From Methylobacter marinus A45 (GTDB taxonomy: Bacteria; Pseudomonadota; Gammaproteobacteria; Methylococcales; Methylomonadaceae), in assembly GCF_000383855.1 (NCBI RefSeq), contig NZ_KB912877.1, forward strand, positions 3,454,282 through 3,518,281: a stretch of DNA of 64,000 bases. Direction: 5' to 3'. Position 1 is the first letter of the stretch. Each line of letters starts with the position of its first letter. Of the stretch, positions 1 through 7,749 are shown piece by piece. The position numbers and the translations under genes were made by a program. Under the pieces are notes generated by a model. It made no database searches. It had not been told where the DNA came from and saw only the letters and a list, made by a program, of their open reading frames with translations.

Positions 1-2
1 TG

Positions 3-1970
3 TTGTCCGGTCAAACCGATAAGGCAGCGGCCGAAGCGGAAACCCTGCTGAAATTAGCCCCCGACAATGCCGATGCTTTTGTATTGAAAGCCACTGTTTT
101 ATTAAGACAAGGCGACCGGAAGGCGGCTTTGGAAGCGGCTGACAAGGCACTGGCTCTGGCTCCGGGCAATACCGATGCCATCAGCTTAAAAGCGGTCACC
201 TACATGGAAAGCGAGGATTTTGCCAAGGCACTGGCCATGGTCGAGGATGCGCTTAAAAACAAGGCTGATGACTTGGCGCTTAATCTGCTGAAACTGCAGA
301 TTGACACGAGACTCAATAAACCGGAAGCGGTGGTGGCGGATTATCAGACTCTGATCAAGAGCTATCCCGATAATCTGGATTTCCAGTATGCATTGGCGAA
401 GTACTATGATGAAACGGGAAACGAGGCCGATGCCAGATCGATTTTACAACGAGTGATTGATGAACATTCTGACGATGTGAAACCAAAGCTGGTTATGGTG
501 GATTTTTTAAACAAAAAATCGCCCGATGAAGCGGTAACATTATTGCAGGGTTATATCGCGCAACAACCCGATAATGCCGGATATTATTTGCCGTTTGCGA
601 AATTGTTAATCAGTCAGAATAAATGGTCGGAAGCAAAAGAATCGCTTAACTGGCTGATCGATAACAGGCCGGAAGACAAGGAAAGCCAGGCGGCCAAGGT
701 TTTGCTGGCAAAAATAGCCGTTAATGATAAGGACAACGATGCGGCGCTGAAGATGGTTGACGAGGTGCTTGCGGTTAATGCGGGCGATTATGAGGCATTA
801 TTGCTGCGGGCCAGAATCAAGTTGCTTAACGGCTCGAACGATCAGGCTGTTTCCGATCTGCGCGGCGTGTTGCGCGATTATCCGAAATCCGATGAAGCGC
901 TGGTTTTATTGGCTAACGCTTATGCGAAACAAGATGCGCATGCGCTCGCCAATGAAAACTTTCGTAAGGCGCTGGAAATTAATCCCGCAAATTTTGCCGC
1001 GGTTATGCCTGTGGTCGCTCAAATGATCAAAAGCAAGGACATCATGAGAGCTGATGAGATTTTGCAGAAAGCATTGGCGGTACAGCCTGATCATGCAGGG
1101 GCTTTACAAGCCCTGGCGCAAGTCAGGCTGTTAAAGAAGGACTGGCTGGGCACCCAGAAAGTCGCCGACTTGATTTCCACAAAACCCCAAGGCGAGGGCT
1201 TCTCAAAATATCTGGGCGGCAAGGTCTCGGAAGGGCAGGGCCTGTATGAAGACGCAATTGCCAAGTACAAAGATGCCCTGGCTGTTTCTCCGGGATTGTC
1301 CGATGCCTTGATGGGATTGATGCGCAGTCATGAGGCGCTCAAACAGCGTAAAGAAATGTTTGCGTATCTGGATAAGTTCATCAAAGCCAATCCCGACAAT
1401 ACCTACCCTCTGATCTTGAAAAGCCAGTTGCTTGTGCTCGATAAACGCCGGGACGAAGCGCTTGGCGTGCTGTCGGGAGCGATTGATAAATGGCCTAAAG
1501 TGGCCGAGTTTTATCAGGTTATGGCGGGCATTCACACCGCCAATCAGGATCGCGACAAAGCCATCGCAATATGTAAAAAAGGTCTGGAAAACGACCCGGA
1601 CAATGTCAGCCTGAGAGTGCTGCTCGATCATTATAAAACCAAGGAGAATATTGAACGCGCCGTAAAACTGGCCGCACGTTTTGAAAAATCCGAACAGCCT
1701 TATTTTCACGATACCTACGGATGGGCGCTTTTAAACAGCGAGCGCAACGACGAAGCCTTGAAGGTGTTTAAGGATGTGGTTGCAAAAATGCCTGAAGTTG
1801 CTGTTTTTAAATATCATTTAGGCCTTGCTTATCATAAGAAAAATAACAGCGCCGCCGCTATCGCCGAACTGGAGCAGGCGCTGGCGATAGGCGAGAAACA
1901 AGGGAATTTTATTGAGAAAGAGGCCGTGGAGAACCTGCTGAAGGAGATCAAAGCCGAACAGCCGGCGTAG
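3..1970 (+). CDS. TPR-repeat protein, 5' end missing
   Basis: The reading frame is open from the first bases of the window, so the true start lies upstream. At least 655 residues consist of about eighteen to twenty degenerate 34-residue TPR units, recognisable by the spacing of A-x-x-x-L-x-P-x-N/D-type helix turns (for example LAPDNADAF near the start and INPANFAAV in the middle). Such all-TPR proteins are scaffolds. The length and tandem style resemble the TPR proteins linked to PEP-CTERM/exopolysaccharide export (PrsT-like), but no other member of that system is visible, so this is a guess. The C-terminus ends in charged residues without a membrane segment. No clear terminator follows; the downstream 580 bp hold short palindromic repeats. 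Confidence 0.8.
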   Translation: MSGQTDKAAAEAETLLKLAPDNADAFVLKATVLLRQGDRKAALEAADKALALAPGNTDAISLKAVTYMESEDFAKALAMVEDALKNKADDLALNLLKLQIDTRLNKPEAVVADYQTLIKSYPDNLDFQYALAKYYDETGNEADARSILQRVIDEHSDDVKPKLVMVDFLNKKSPDEAVTLLQGYIAQQPDNAGYYLPFAKLLISQNKWSEAKESLNWLIDNRPEDKESQAAKVLLAKIAVNDKDNDAALKMVDEVLAVNAGDYEALLLRARIKLLNGSNDQAVSDLRGVLRDYPKSDEALVLLANAYAKQDAHALANENFRKALEINPANFAAVMPVVAQMIKSKDIMRADEILQKALAVQPDHAGALQALAQVRLLKKDWLGTQKVADLISTKPQGEGFSKYLGGKVSEGQGLYEDAIAKYKDALAVSPGLSDALMGLMRSHEALKQRKEMFAYLDKFIKANPDNTYPLILKSQLLVLDKRRDEALGVLSGAIDKWPKVAEFYQVMAGIHTANQDRDKAIAICKKGLENDPDNVSLRVLLDHYKTKENIERAVKLAARFEKSEQPYFHDTYGWALLNSERNDEALKVFKDVVAKMPEVAVFKYHLGLAYHKKNNSAAAIAELEQALAIGEKQGNFIEKEAVENLLKEIKAEQPA

Positions 1971-2008
1971 CTGAAAATTGCTATTGCAGCTTATTAGCTG
2001 ATGTTGTT

Positions 2009-2355
2009 GTAGGTGCGAATTTATTCGCACTGCCTGTATATTGCGGATGTCACGGGTCGAATGAATTCGCCCCTACAGCTGCGTAATTCAGCTAATTATA
2101 GGCACCACACACCGTGTTGCATGAATACAAATCGTAGGTCGGGTTAGCGTAGCGTAACCCGACTGCTGTTAATCAGTCAGCCTTGTTATGACGAGTAAAA
2201 TTTGCAGAGTATTCATAGCGTGCGAATAGTACGAATAGTGCGAATGAATTCGCACCTACAGTTCAACCGTCATGATTAAATGACTATGTGCTAGCTTCGC
2301 GTAAAAGATGGTTTATTTTGCAAAAATGCAGGTCGGGTTACGCTGCGCTAACCCG
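2009..2355. repeat. Cluster of short palindromic dispersed repeats
   Basis: The 1971-2552 intergenic stretch has no convincing gene. It contains at least five short palindromes of two types. One is GTAGGTGCGAAT followed by its inverse ATTCGCAC (2009-2030), with related arms at 2054-2078 and 2239-2262. The other is GTCGGGTTA-GCG-TAACCCGAC (2134-2163, and an inverted relative at 2331-2355). The first type recurs at 25842-25864. They look like REP-type intergenic repeats; each could fold into a hairpin in RNA. Confidence 0.7.
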
Positions 2356-2552
2356 TATGCGCTACGATCCAGCCGTAACATGCTTTTAATGGATCTATGG
2401 AACCTGCAGGTCTGATCATCGATCAGAGAGTAATCAGTTAGACTGTTTATGAACGATTCCCATTGAGTTTGCCGGAAGAATAATAAAAAGGGTGCGAAAG
2501 ATGGGCGCTCACATTCGTCTTCCCATACAAACTCAAGTTAATTTAGAGGTTT

Positions 2553-3791
2553 ATGTCCAAATTCAGCAACTGGAAAGCCTGGTCAGGGAAAATCAACAAC
2601 CCGCTTTCGAATGCTTCCGATTATATCGACAAGATCACCAAGCCGCAGATCGATCAAGCCCAGGAAGACAAAATACAAGCCATCAGGGAACGCTTGCCGG
2701 TGCCGGTATTCTGGTTATTGGGCAAGACGCAGAGCGGCAAAAGTTCAATCATCAAGGCATTGACCGGTTCATCCGCCGCCGAGGTCGGCAATGGTTTCAA
2801 ACCGTGTACACGCACGGCCATGCTGTTCGACTTTCCCGACGCCGAAACGGCATTTCTGCGTTTTCTCGATACCCGAGGACTGTCCGAGCAAGGCTATGAT
2901 GCCAGCGAGGATATGAAATGGTGCGAGCAGAAGTCGCATCTCGTGATCGTCGTGATCAAGGCCATGGATCACCAGCAGGAAGCGGTTATTTCCGCGCTAA
3001 AGCAGGTTCGCAAAGCCCATCCGAAATGGCCCATCATCATTGCCCAGACCGCGTTGCATGAAGGTTATCCCAACCGGACCATGGGCCATATCCAGCCTTA
3101 TCCGTATGCTGGCGGTCGCATCGCCGAATCGGTGCCCGCCGACTTGCGCTGTTCATTGTTAAAGCAGCGCGAAGACTTTGCCGGCATGAATGCTGCCTTT
3201 GTTCCGCTTGATTTTACCTTGCCGGAGGACGGATATGCGCCGGCGGATTATGGATTGGATGCCTTGTGGGATGCTATCGAGCAGGCCTTGCCGCTAGGTC
3301 TTCGGGGCATGCTGGAAAACCATATCGGCGATATCAATGACGTGTACTGGCAGGCCGCGCACCCGCATGTCATCGGCTATTCGATTTCAGCCGGACTGGC
3401 AGCCGCGATCCCGGTGCCGGCGGCGAGCCTGGGCACTGTGGTTGCGATTCAGGGTAAATTGTTTCACAGCATTGCCCATGTCTATGGCCTGCCGCTGACC
3501 CGGCAAAGCATCAGGGAAATCATCAGCGCTGTCGGCATGGGCGTTTTGGCGGGCATGGGCGGTCGCGAACTGCTCAAGCTGATTCCTGCGTACGGGCAGA
3601 CGGTCGCGCTTGGCGTCTCCGGCGTTTACACGGCGGCTGTCACCTATGCGTTAGGTAAAACGCTGTGTTTTTATTTCAACAGAACCCAACAAGGGAAAGC
3701 GTTACAGGCCGATATGCTGCGCGGCGTGTTTAAGGAAGAATTCGCGCGCGGCAGCGAATTGTTGCGCGATTCGATAAAAAAACAGGTTTAA
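2553..3791 (+). CDS. P-loop GTPase with C-terminal DUF697-like membrane region
   Basis: A 412-residue GTPase. The G1/Walker A motif is GKTQSGKS at residues 57-64 and G3 is DTRG at 106-109. No canonical NKxD (G4) is obvious; the stretch AQTALHE near 165 occupies its place. The C-terminal third (about 265-385) is rich in Gly/Ala with hydrophobic stretches, including IPVPAASLGTVVAIQGK, the pattern of DUF697/YcjF-type GTPases that associate with membranes. An AGAGG Shine-Dalgarno lies about 7 nt before the ATG. The next gene, also a GTPase, starts 2 nt after the stop, so the two are almost certainly co-translated and may act as a pair in membrane remodelling or stress tolerance. The function is not known; the family assignment is reasonably secure. 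Confidence 0.8.
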   Translation: MSKFSNWKAWSGKINNPLSNASDYIDKITKPQIDQAQEDKIQAIRERLPVPVFWLLGKTQSGKSSIIKALTGSSAAEVGNGFKPCTRTAMLFDFPDAETAFLRFLDTRGLSEQGYDASEDMKWCEQKSHLVIVVIKAMDHQQEAVISALKQVRKAHPKWPIIIAQTALHEGYPNRTMGHIQPYPYAGGRIAESVPADLRCSLLKQREDFAGMNAAFVPLDFTLPEDGYAPADYGLDALWDAIEQALPLGLRGMLENHIGDINDVYWQAAHPHVIGYSISAGLAAAIPVPAASLGTVVAIQGKLFHSIAHVYGLPLTRQSIREIISAVGMGVLAGMGGRELLKLIPAYGQTVALGVSGVYTAAVTYALGKTLCFYFNRTQQGKALQADMLRGVFKEEFARGSELLRDSIKKQV

Positions 3792-3793
3792 CG

Positions 3794-5257
3794 ATGCGTC
3801 TTCCTGCAAACTGGCCATGGACTATTGTACTTCTGCTGGTGATCTTGCCGTGGCTTGCCCTGGCGGGGTTGGGCGGTTTCTGGCTGTGGCAGAACCAGTA
3901 TCTGATCGAGGGGTTCTTGGCTCTGGCTTCATTTTACGGCGCCGCCACCTTGCTAAACCTCTGGCTGAAGCATCGGCAGATAGAGCCGTTTCAGTTACCG
4001 GCCGTGCAGGCGGATGAGCGTTGGTCGCCGGCGGCGGAAGCGATCTGGGCTGAGCTGGACAAACTGGCGGAAGAACTCAACCCGGCCGATTACCCGCTGA
4101 CCGACAGCACGCGTTTGCTGCAGCTGGCTCAGCAGGTTATCCGCAGGGTGGCCAGGCATTTTCGCCCGAAAGCGGGCCAGGCCGAACTCGATATCCCGCT
4201 GCGCAATATTCTGTTCATCAGCGAGCAGGTCAGTCGCGATATGCGCCAGTTATTGGATGAAAGAATCCCGTTCAGCCATTTGCTGACCATTGATGAAGGC
4301 CTGAAGCTCTGGAAATGGAAACAAAAGCTGGAAAGAGGGCATTTCATCTATCGCATAGGCAGAATGGTGTTCAGTCCTGCCACCGCCATACCGGCTGAAC
4401 TCTCGGTGTTTTTTCAGGGCAAGGTCAAGCAATATCCCAAGGGACTCCTGGAGCAGTGGTTGCTGCGGACGCTGGTCAAGAAAATCGGTTATTACGCCAT
4501 TGCCCTGTATAGCGGCCAACTGGCGCCGCCGAAGTTATTCGAACCCGGGCAACCGGAACCGGCGCCCGAACTGAAGCAGCCTCTGCGCATCCTGGTGGCC
4601 GGACAATTGAAAGCGGGAAAATCCAGCCTGATCAATGCACTGCTGGGTGAAATGCGCGCCGCGACGCATGTCCTGCCGCTTACCGACGACTTGACGATCT
4701 ATAAACTGGCGCAGGATGACAGCGGCGAAGTGCTGATTTTCGACAGCCCCGGCTATGGCGAGGACAGCCAGTGGTTCGAGAAAGAGCCCGAGCGCGCCCT
4801 GGGCGGCTTTGACCTGGTCTTGCTGGTCTGCTCGGCGACACAGGCGGGACGCGAGGCTGATGCTTTGTTTTTGACCGATTTGCGCAACTGGTTTGACCAG
4901 CGGCTGCACCGAAGCCTGCCGCCGGTTCTGGTTATTGTCACCCATATCGACCAATTGCGCCCTTTGCGGGAATGGCAGCCGCCTTATGACATACAGGAGC
5001 CGCAAAGCGAAAAAGCGCGCAACATTCGGGAGGTTGTGGAGACAGTCGCCGAAACCCTGCACATTCCTGCGGCCGATTGCATTCCGGTCAGCTTGCAAAC
5101 GGGCGCCGACTATAATATTGACGCCATCTGGACGGCATTGGCGGGCAAATGGCCTGAAAGCAAACGTGCCCGGTATCTGCGCTGTCTGCCCGAGGGCCGG
5201 GGCAAAGAGAAACTGCGCATGATATGGGCGCAAATGGTAAACCTGATCAGGGTATAA
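3794..5257 (+). CDS. Membrane-anchored P-loop GTPase
   Basis: A 487-residue protein. Two N-terminal hydrophobic segments (about residues 9-32 and 37-58) anchor it in the inner membrane. A helical linker of about 200 residues follows, then a GTPase domain: Walker A GQLKAGKS at 270-277, G3 DSPG at 317-320, and G4-like THID at 383-386. The domain order (membrane anchor, helical region, Era/YfjP-like G domain) resembles the 50S-GTPase-like family that accompanies DUF697 proteins. It lies 2 nt downstream of another GTPase gene, which supports a functional pair. The partner has a poor G4 motif whereas this one has a plausible G4, so the two may divide nucleotide hydrolysis and scaffold roles; that is inference. 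Confidence 0.8.
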   Translation: MRLPANWPWTIVLLLVILPWLALAGLGGFWLWQNQYLIEGFLALASFYGAATLLNLWLKHRQIEPFQLPAVQADERWSPAAEAIWAELDKLAEELNPADYPLTDSTRLLQLAQQVIRRVARHFRPKAGQAELDIPLRNILFISEQVSRDMRQLLDERIPFSHLLTIDEGLKLWKWKQKLERGHFIYRIGRMVFSPATAIPAELSVFFQGKVKQYPKGLLEQWLLRTLVKKIGYYAIALYSGQLAPPKLFEPGQPEPAPELKQPLRILVAGQLKAGKSSLINALLGEMRAATHVLPLTDDLTIYKLAQDDSGEVLIFDSPGYGEDSQWFEKEPERALGGFDLVLLVCSATQAGREADALFLTDLRNWFDQRLHRSLPPVLVIVTHIDQLRPLREWQPPYDIQEPQSEKARNIREVVETVAETLHIPAADCIPVSLQTGADYNIDAIWTALAGKWPESKRARYLRCLPEGRGKEKLRMIWAQMVNLIRV

Positions 5258-5512
5258 TCAGCAGGTTTCAGGATTGGGTTAAAAATAACTTTTCGATTTG
5301 CAGGTGGGGCCAAGCTTTATGCAGGAGCGATTTCCCCGCTCATGGCGGTTGTCAACCAATTCAGGTTATTTCACGCACTTCCTTGAGCAGCAGGCACACG
5401 GTTGCCGAAATTGAATTGCCGGCATGGTAAGCCGCGCGGGCGGGATGTTGCGCAACAGCAGAATGAGGCCGCTGAACGGGCTTCATAAGTTTTTTACGCG
5501 GTATAAATAATA

Positions 5513-6424
5513 ATGATGGAAAAACACGAAACGCTGGTCATTTATCACGCCGATTGCCTGGATGGGCTGGGCGCCGCCTGGAGCGCCTTTTGCAAGCTGG
5601 GCGAGCGAGCGCGCTATATCTCCGCCCGTCATGGCGATGAGTTTCCGGCGTTCGAACCGGGAGCGACAATTTACATCCTGGACTTTTCCTATCCGCCGGA
5701 ACACTTGCTCGCCGCCTCGAAGCAAGCCGGCCAAATCATTTTGATCGATCACCATATTACCGCCATGGAGCAATGCGAGGCTTTTTTTCAACGCCTGGCG
5801 CCTTCCGAACCGACGCCCGATCAGGCACCGTCTCCAGCCGTTAAAATAGGGACAGAGCCGATGCCGGACAATCTGTTTCTCCATTTCGATATGAACCGAA
5901 GCGGTTGCGTATTGGCCTGGCAATATTTTTTTCCCGAGCGCCAGCCTCCTAAAATTCTGCTGTACATCGAAGACCGCGATCTCTGGCGGTTCAAGCTGGA
6001 CGGCACACGCGAAATAACCAGCGCGCTTTATGAAAAAATGCCGATAACGCTGCCGGAAATGAGCGCGATCGATCCGGATGAGTTGCGGGAGATAGGCCGG
6101 ATATACCTCGATATCCATCATAAAATAGTCAACAGGCTGGCGAAAACCGCGCACCGGGTCACGTTGAAGGGAAAAAAAGGCCTGGCCGTCAATGCGCCAT
6201 CCTCTTTCTCAAGCGAACTTGGGCACGTATTGGCCGAGAAATCGGGGACATTCGGCCTGACCTACCAGTATGATGGCAGAAAGCAGAAATGGCAGTTTTC
6301 GCTTCGCTCTATCGGCGATTACGATGTCGGCCATTTGGCCCAGGCTTTCGGTGGAGGCGGACATAAAAATGCCGCCGGGTTTGTATTGGACGATAATCCG
6401 TTTATCACGCGCAAATCATTCTAA
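5513..6424 (+). CDS. DHH/DHHA1 family phosphoesterase
   Basis: A 303-residue protein with the hallmarks of the DHH superfamily: HADCLDG at residues 12-18 (metal ligands H12, D14 and D17), D57 in LDFSYP, the DHH triad at 79-81, and a C-terminal DHHA1 motif GGGGHKNAAGF at about 280-290. Family members hydrolyse phosphodiester bonds in short oligonucleotides, cyclic dinucleotides or phosphate esters with Mn2+. It resembles the stand-alone DHH phosphoesterases rather than RecJ, being short and without an OB fold. Two ATG codons occur in tandem (5513 and 5516) with no strong Shine-Dalgarno. The substrate cannot be inferred. The upstream 255 bp contain nothing I recognise. Confidence 0.85.
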   Translation: MMEKHETLVIYHADCLDGLGAAWSAFCKLGERARYISARHGDEFPAFEPGATIYILDFSYPPEHLLAASKQAGQIILIDHHITAMEQCEAFFQRLAPSEPTPDQAPSPAVKIGTEPMPDNLFLHFDMNRSGCVLAWQYFFPERQPPKILLYIEDRDLWRFKLDGTREITSALYEKMPITLPEMSAIDPDELREIGRIYLDIHHKIVNRLAKTAHRVTLKGKKGLAVNAPSSFSSELGHVLAEKSGTFGLTYQYDGRKQKWQFSLRSIGDYDVGHLAQAFGGGGHKNAAGFVLDDNPFITRKSF

Positions 6425-6519
6425 CCGGACCAAATCCGGGTATCGGCAGCGGATATTTTTTGAAAACAAGAGCGGGCAGCTTTAACAGGCTGCCTCCGAT
6501 ATAATCGATGGAGATTAAA

Positions 6520-6708
6520 ATGAGTATCAAGAACATCGTACTGTTGCTGGTTATTTCCAGCATGTTGCAAGGCTGTGTCCTGACCAAGGTGGTTTCGGTT
6601 CCAATGCGATTGGGCGGGGCCGTGGTTTCGATAGTACCGGGCGTTGGCAACACCGCGCATGATGCGATTGATGGCGCGGCCGAAAGTGTCGACGATATTC
6701 CGATATAG
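6520..6708 (+). CDS. Small lipoprotein (DUF6726-like)
   Basis: A 62-residue protein. It has a short basic N-terminus, a hydrophobic stretch and a lipobox LQGC, so the mature protein would start at Cys20 or so and be lipid-anchored. The remaining ~40 residues are Val/Gly/Ala rich (VVSIVPGVGNTAHDAIDGA). The ATG at 6520 is chosen over an in-frame ATG at 6508 because GGAG at 6510-6513 then acts as a ribosome-binding site 6 nt upstream and because the signal sequence fits. Very similar short lipoproteins of unknown function are common in Proteobacteria; DUF6726 is my best family guess. Confidence 0.7.
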   Translation: MSIKNIVLLLVISSMLQGCVLTKVVSVPMRLGGAVVSIVPGVGNTAHDAIDGAAESVDDIPI

Positions 6709-6730
6709 TCGATTACCGGAAAATAGCGGA

Positions 6731-6810
6731 TAGGCTGGGTTGGAGCTTTAGCGGAAACCGGGCATGGGCGGCTTCGAATTGCCGGGTTTATCAATCCAGC
6801 CTACCGTGCT
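6731..6810 (+). repeat. Dispersed repeat family D, copy 1
   Basis: An imperfect repeat of about 75 bp starting GGCTGGGTTGG and ending CAATCCAGCCTACC. It has relatives at 19939-20005 (same orientation) and 22181-22254 (inverted). The ends are themselves inverted (GGCTGGxTTGG / CCAAxCCAGCC), giving it a MITE- or REP-like look. In two of three copies it abuts the 190-bp repeat family C. Confidence 0.7.
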
Positions 6811-6902
6811 TATAATCTGGTAGGGTACGCACTGCGTACCTTTTGGATTTAATTCATCTGAATATTTTAAAAAATGGTACGCGATGCGTACCCTATCTGG
6901 CT
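6811..6902. repeat. MITE-like palindromic insert (repeat family B)
   Basis: About 92 bp with near-perfect inverted arms: TAGGGTACGCACTGCGTACC at 6821-6840 and its counterpart GGTACGCGATGCGTACCCTA at 6876-6895. It sits exactly at the junction between repeat D and repeat C. In the second D/C composite (22181 region) the same junction is uninterrupted (CCTACCGTGCT directly followed by GGCAATT on the complementary strand), so that copy is the empty site. The arms recur in repeat E at 15001-15020 and 58233-58254. Confidence 0.75.
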
Positions 6903-7088
6903 GGCAATTCCCACGGATTGATGCCATACCGTAAAATGAACAGACGCGTAGGGGCGAACCTGTGTGTTCGCCCTTGCCCAGCGGTTCGCCTTTGGCTAGC
7001 GGTTCTCCGATAGCCTGTTGTGCACCCGAAACAGCAGGGCGGACACGTAGGTCCGCCCCTACAATGCATCCATATGATATAGACGCCC
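6901..7088 (+). repeat. 190-bp dispersed repeat family C, copy 1
   Basis: About 188 bp, almost identical to the reverse complement of 21991-22180. It contains internal palindromic segments (GTAGGGGCGAACC... and ...GGTCCGCCCCTAC). A spurious reading frame in both copies begins MCSPLPSGS, which can produce false hypothetical-protein annotations. No transposase is encoded. Confidence 0.85.
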
Positions 7089-7135
7089 CCCTGAGCCGGG
7101 TTATGGCTATTGCCTGCCCGGCCGGGCCGTTGAGT

Positions 7136-7624
7136 TCAGTCTTCCTCGGATTTTATGATTTTGCCAGTTGCCGCATCGATTTCGACTTCCATTTCGCGCC
7201 CGTCCCCTGTTTTGATGTCAATCTCGTAAACCGCGGTGCCGTCGGATTCAATCTCATACTCAACCTTTTCAACAATGCCGGGATAAGTTGCCAAGGCGGT
7301 TTTACGGGCTTCATCTTCATCGATTTTTTTCACGGCAGCGAAAGCGGGATGATCGGCATTCGGAAACTCCTGTTCCTTCTCAACTATTTTGCCAGTTTTA
7401 TCGCATTTAAACTCCCACTTGCTCCCGTCGGCTGCCTGCAGGTCGATCTCATACATCTCGACGCCTTCTTCCTTTTCCAACTCGATTTCAACGATTTCGC
7501 CTTTTGCCTGCTCGCTGGCGGCTTTTCGGCAGGCGTCCATTGCCGCATTTTCTCCGGCTATTGCCGTCGCACTCATGATCGCCATTAATCCGCCCAGGTA
7601 GAATGCATAGTATTTGATATTCAT
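7136..7624 (-). CDS. Periplasmic PepSY-domain protein
   Basis: A 162-residue protein with a signal peptide (cleavage expected after AIAG, about residue 24) and two PepSY-like units: EIVEIELEKEEGVEMYEIDL...GKIVEKE (about 43-87) and KVEYEIESDGTAVYEIDI...GKIIKSEE (about 120-161). PepSY proteins are small periplasmic domains, often inhibitors or sensors beside proteases, metal uptake or two-component systems. A GAGG Shine-Dalgarno lies 8 nt before the ATG. It is transcribed away from the repeat cluster and in the same direction as the TonB receptor gene upstream (126 bp apart), but co-transcription is not shown. The partner is unknown. Confidence 0.85.
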   Translation of the reverse strand: MNIKYYAFYLGGLMAIMSATAIAGENAAMDACRKAASEQAKGEIVEIELEKEEGVEMYEIDLQAADGSKWEFKCDKTGKIVEKEQEFPNADHPAFAAVKKIDEDEARKTALATYPGIVEKVEYEIESDGTAVYEIDIKTGDGREMEVEIDAATGKIIKSEED

Positions 7625-7749
7625 TGTATATACCTCGCTGAAAAATAAACCTGAATTACAATTATTAGCCAGGCTTTCTTAGCCCGTAGCCATGTTACAC
7701 AGATTTGGGAAAAACTGATATTACATAAATCATACTCGCGTCGTGCAAA

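Noticed and set aside
1971-2552. Possible CRISPR array
   Set aside because: The repeated palindromes are irregularly spaced, differ in type and orientation, and have no spacers or cas genes.
2492-2899. 135-residue plus-strand ORF overlapping the first GTPase
   Set aside because: Gln/Arg/His-rich; overlaps a frame with clear Walker A and G3 motifs.
6962-7588. 208-residue plus-strand ORF
   Set aside because: Starts in repeat C and then runs antisense to the PepSY gene.
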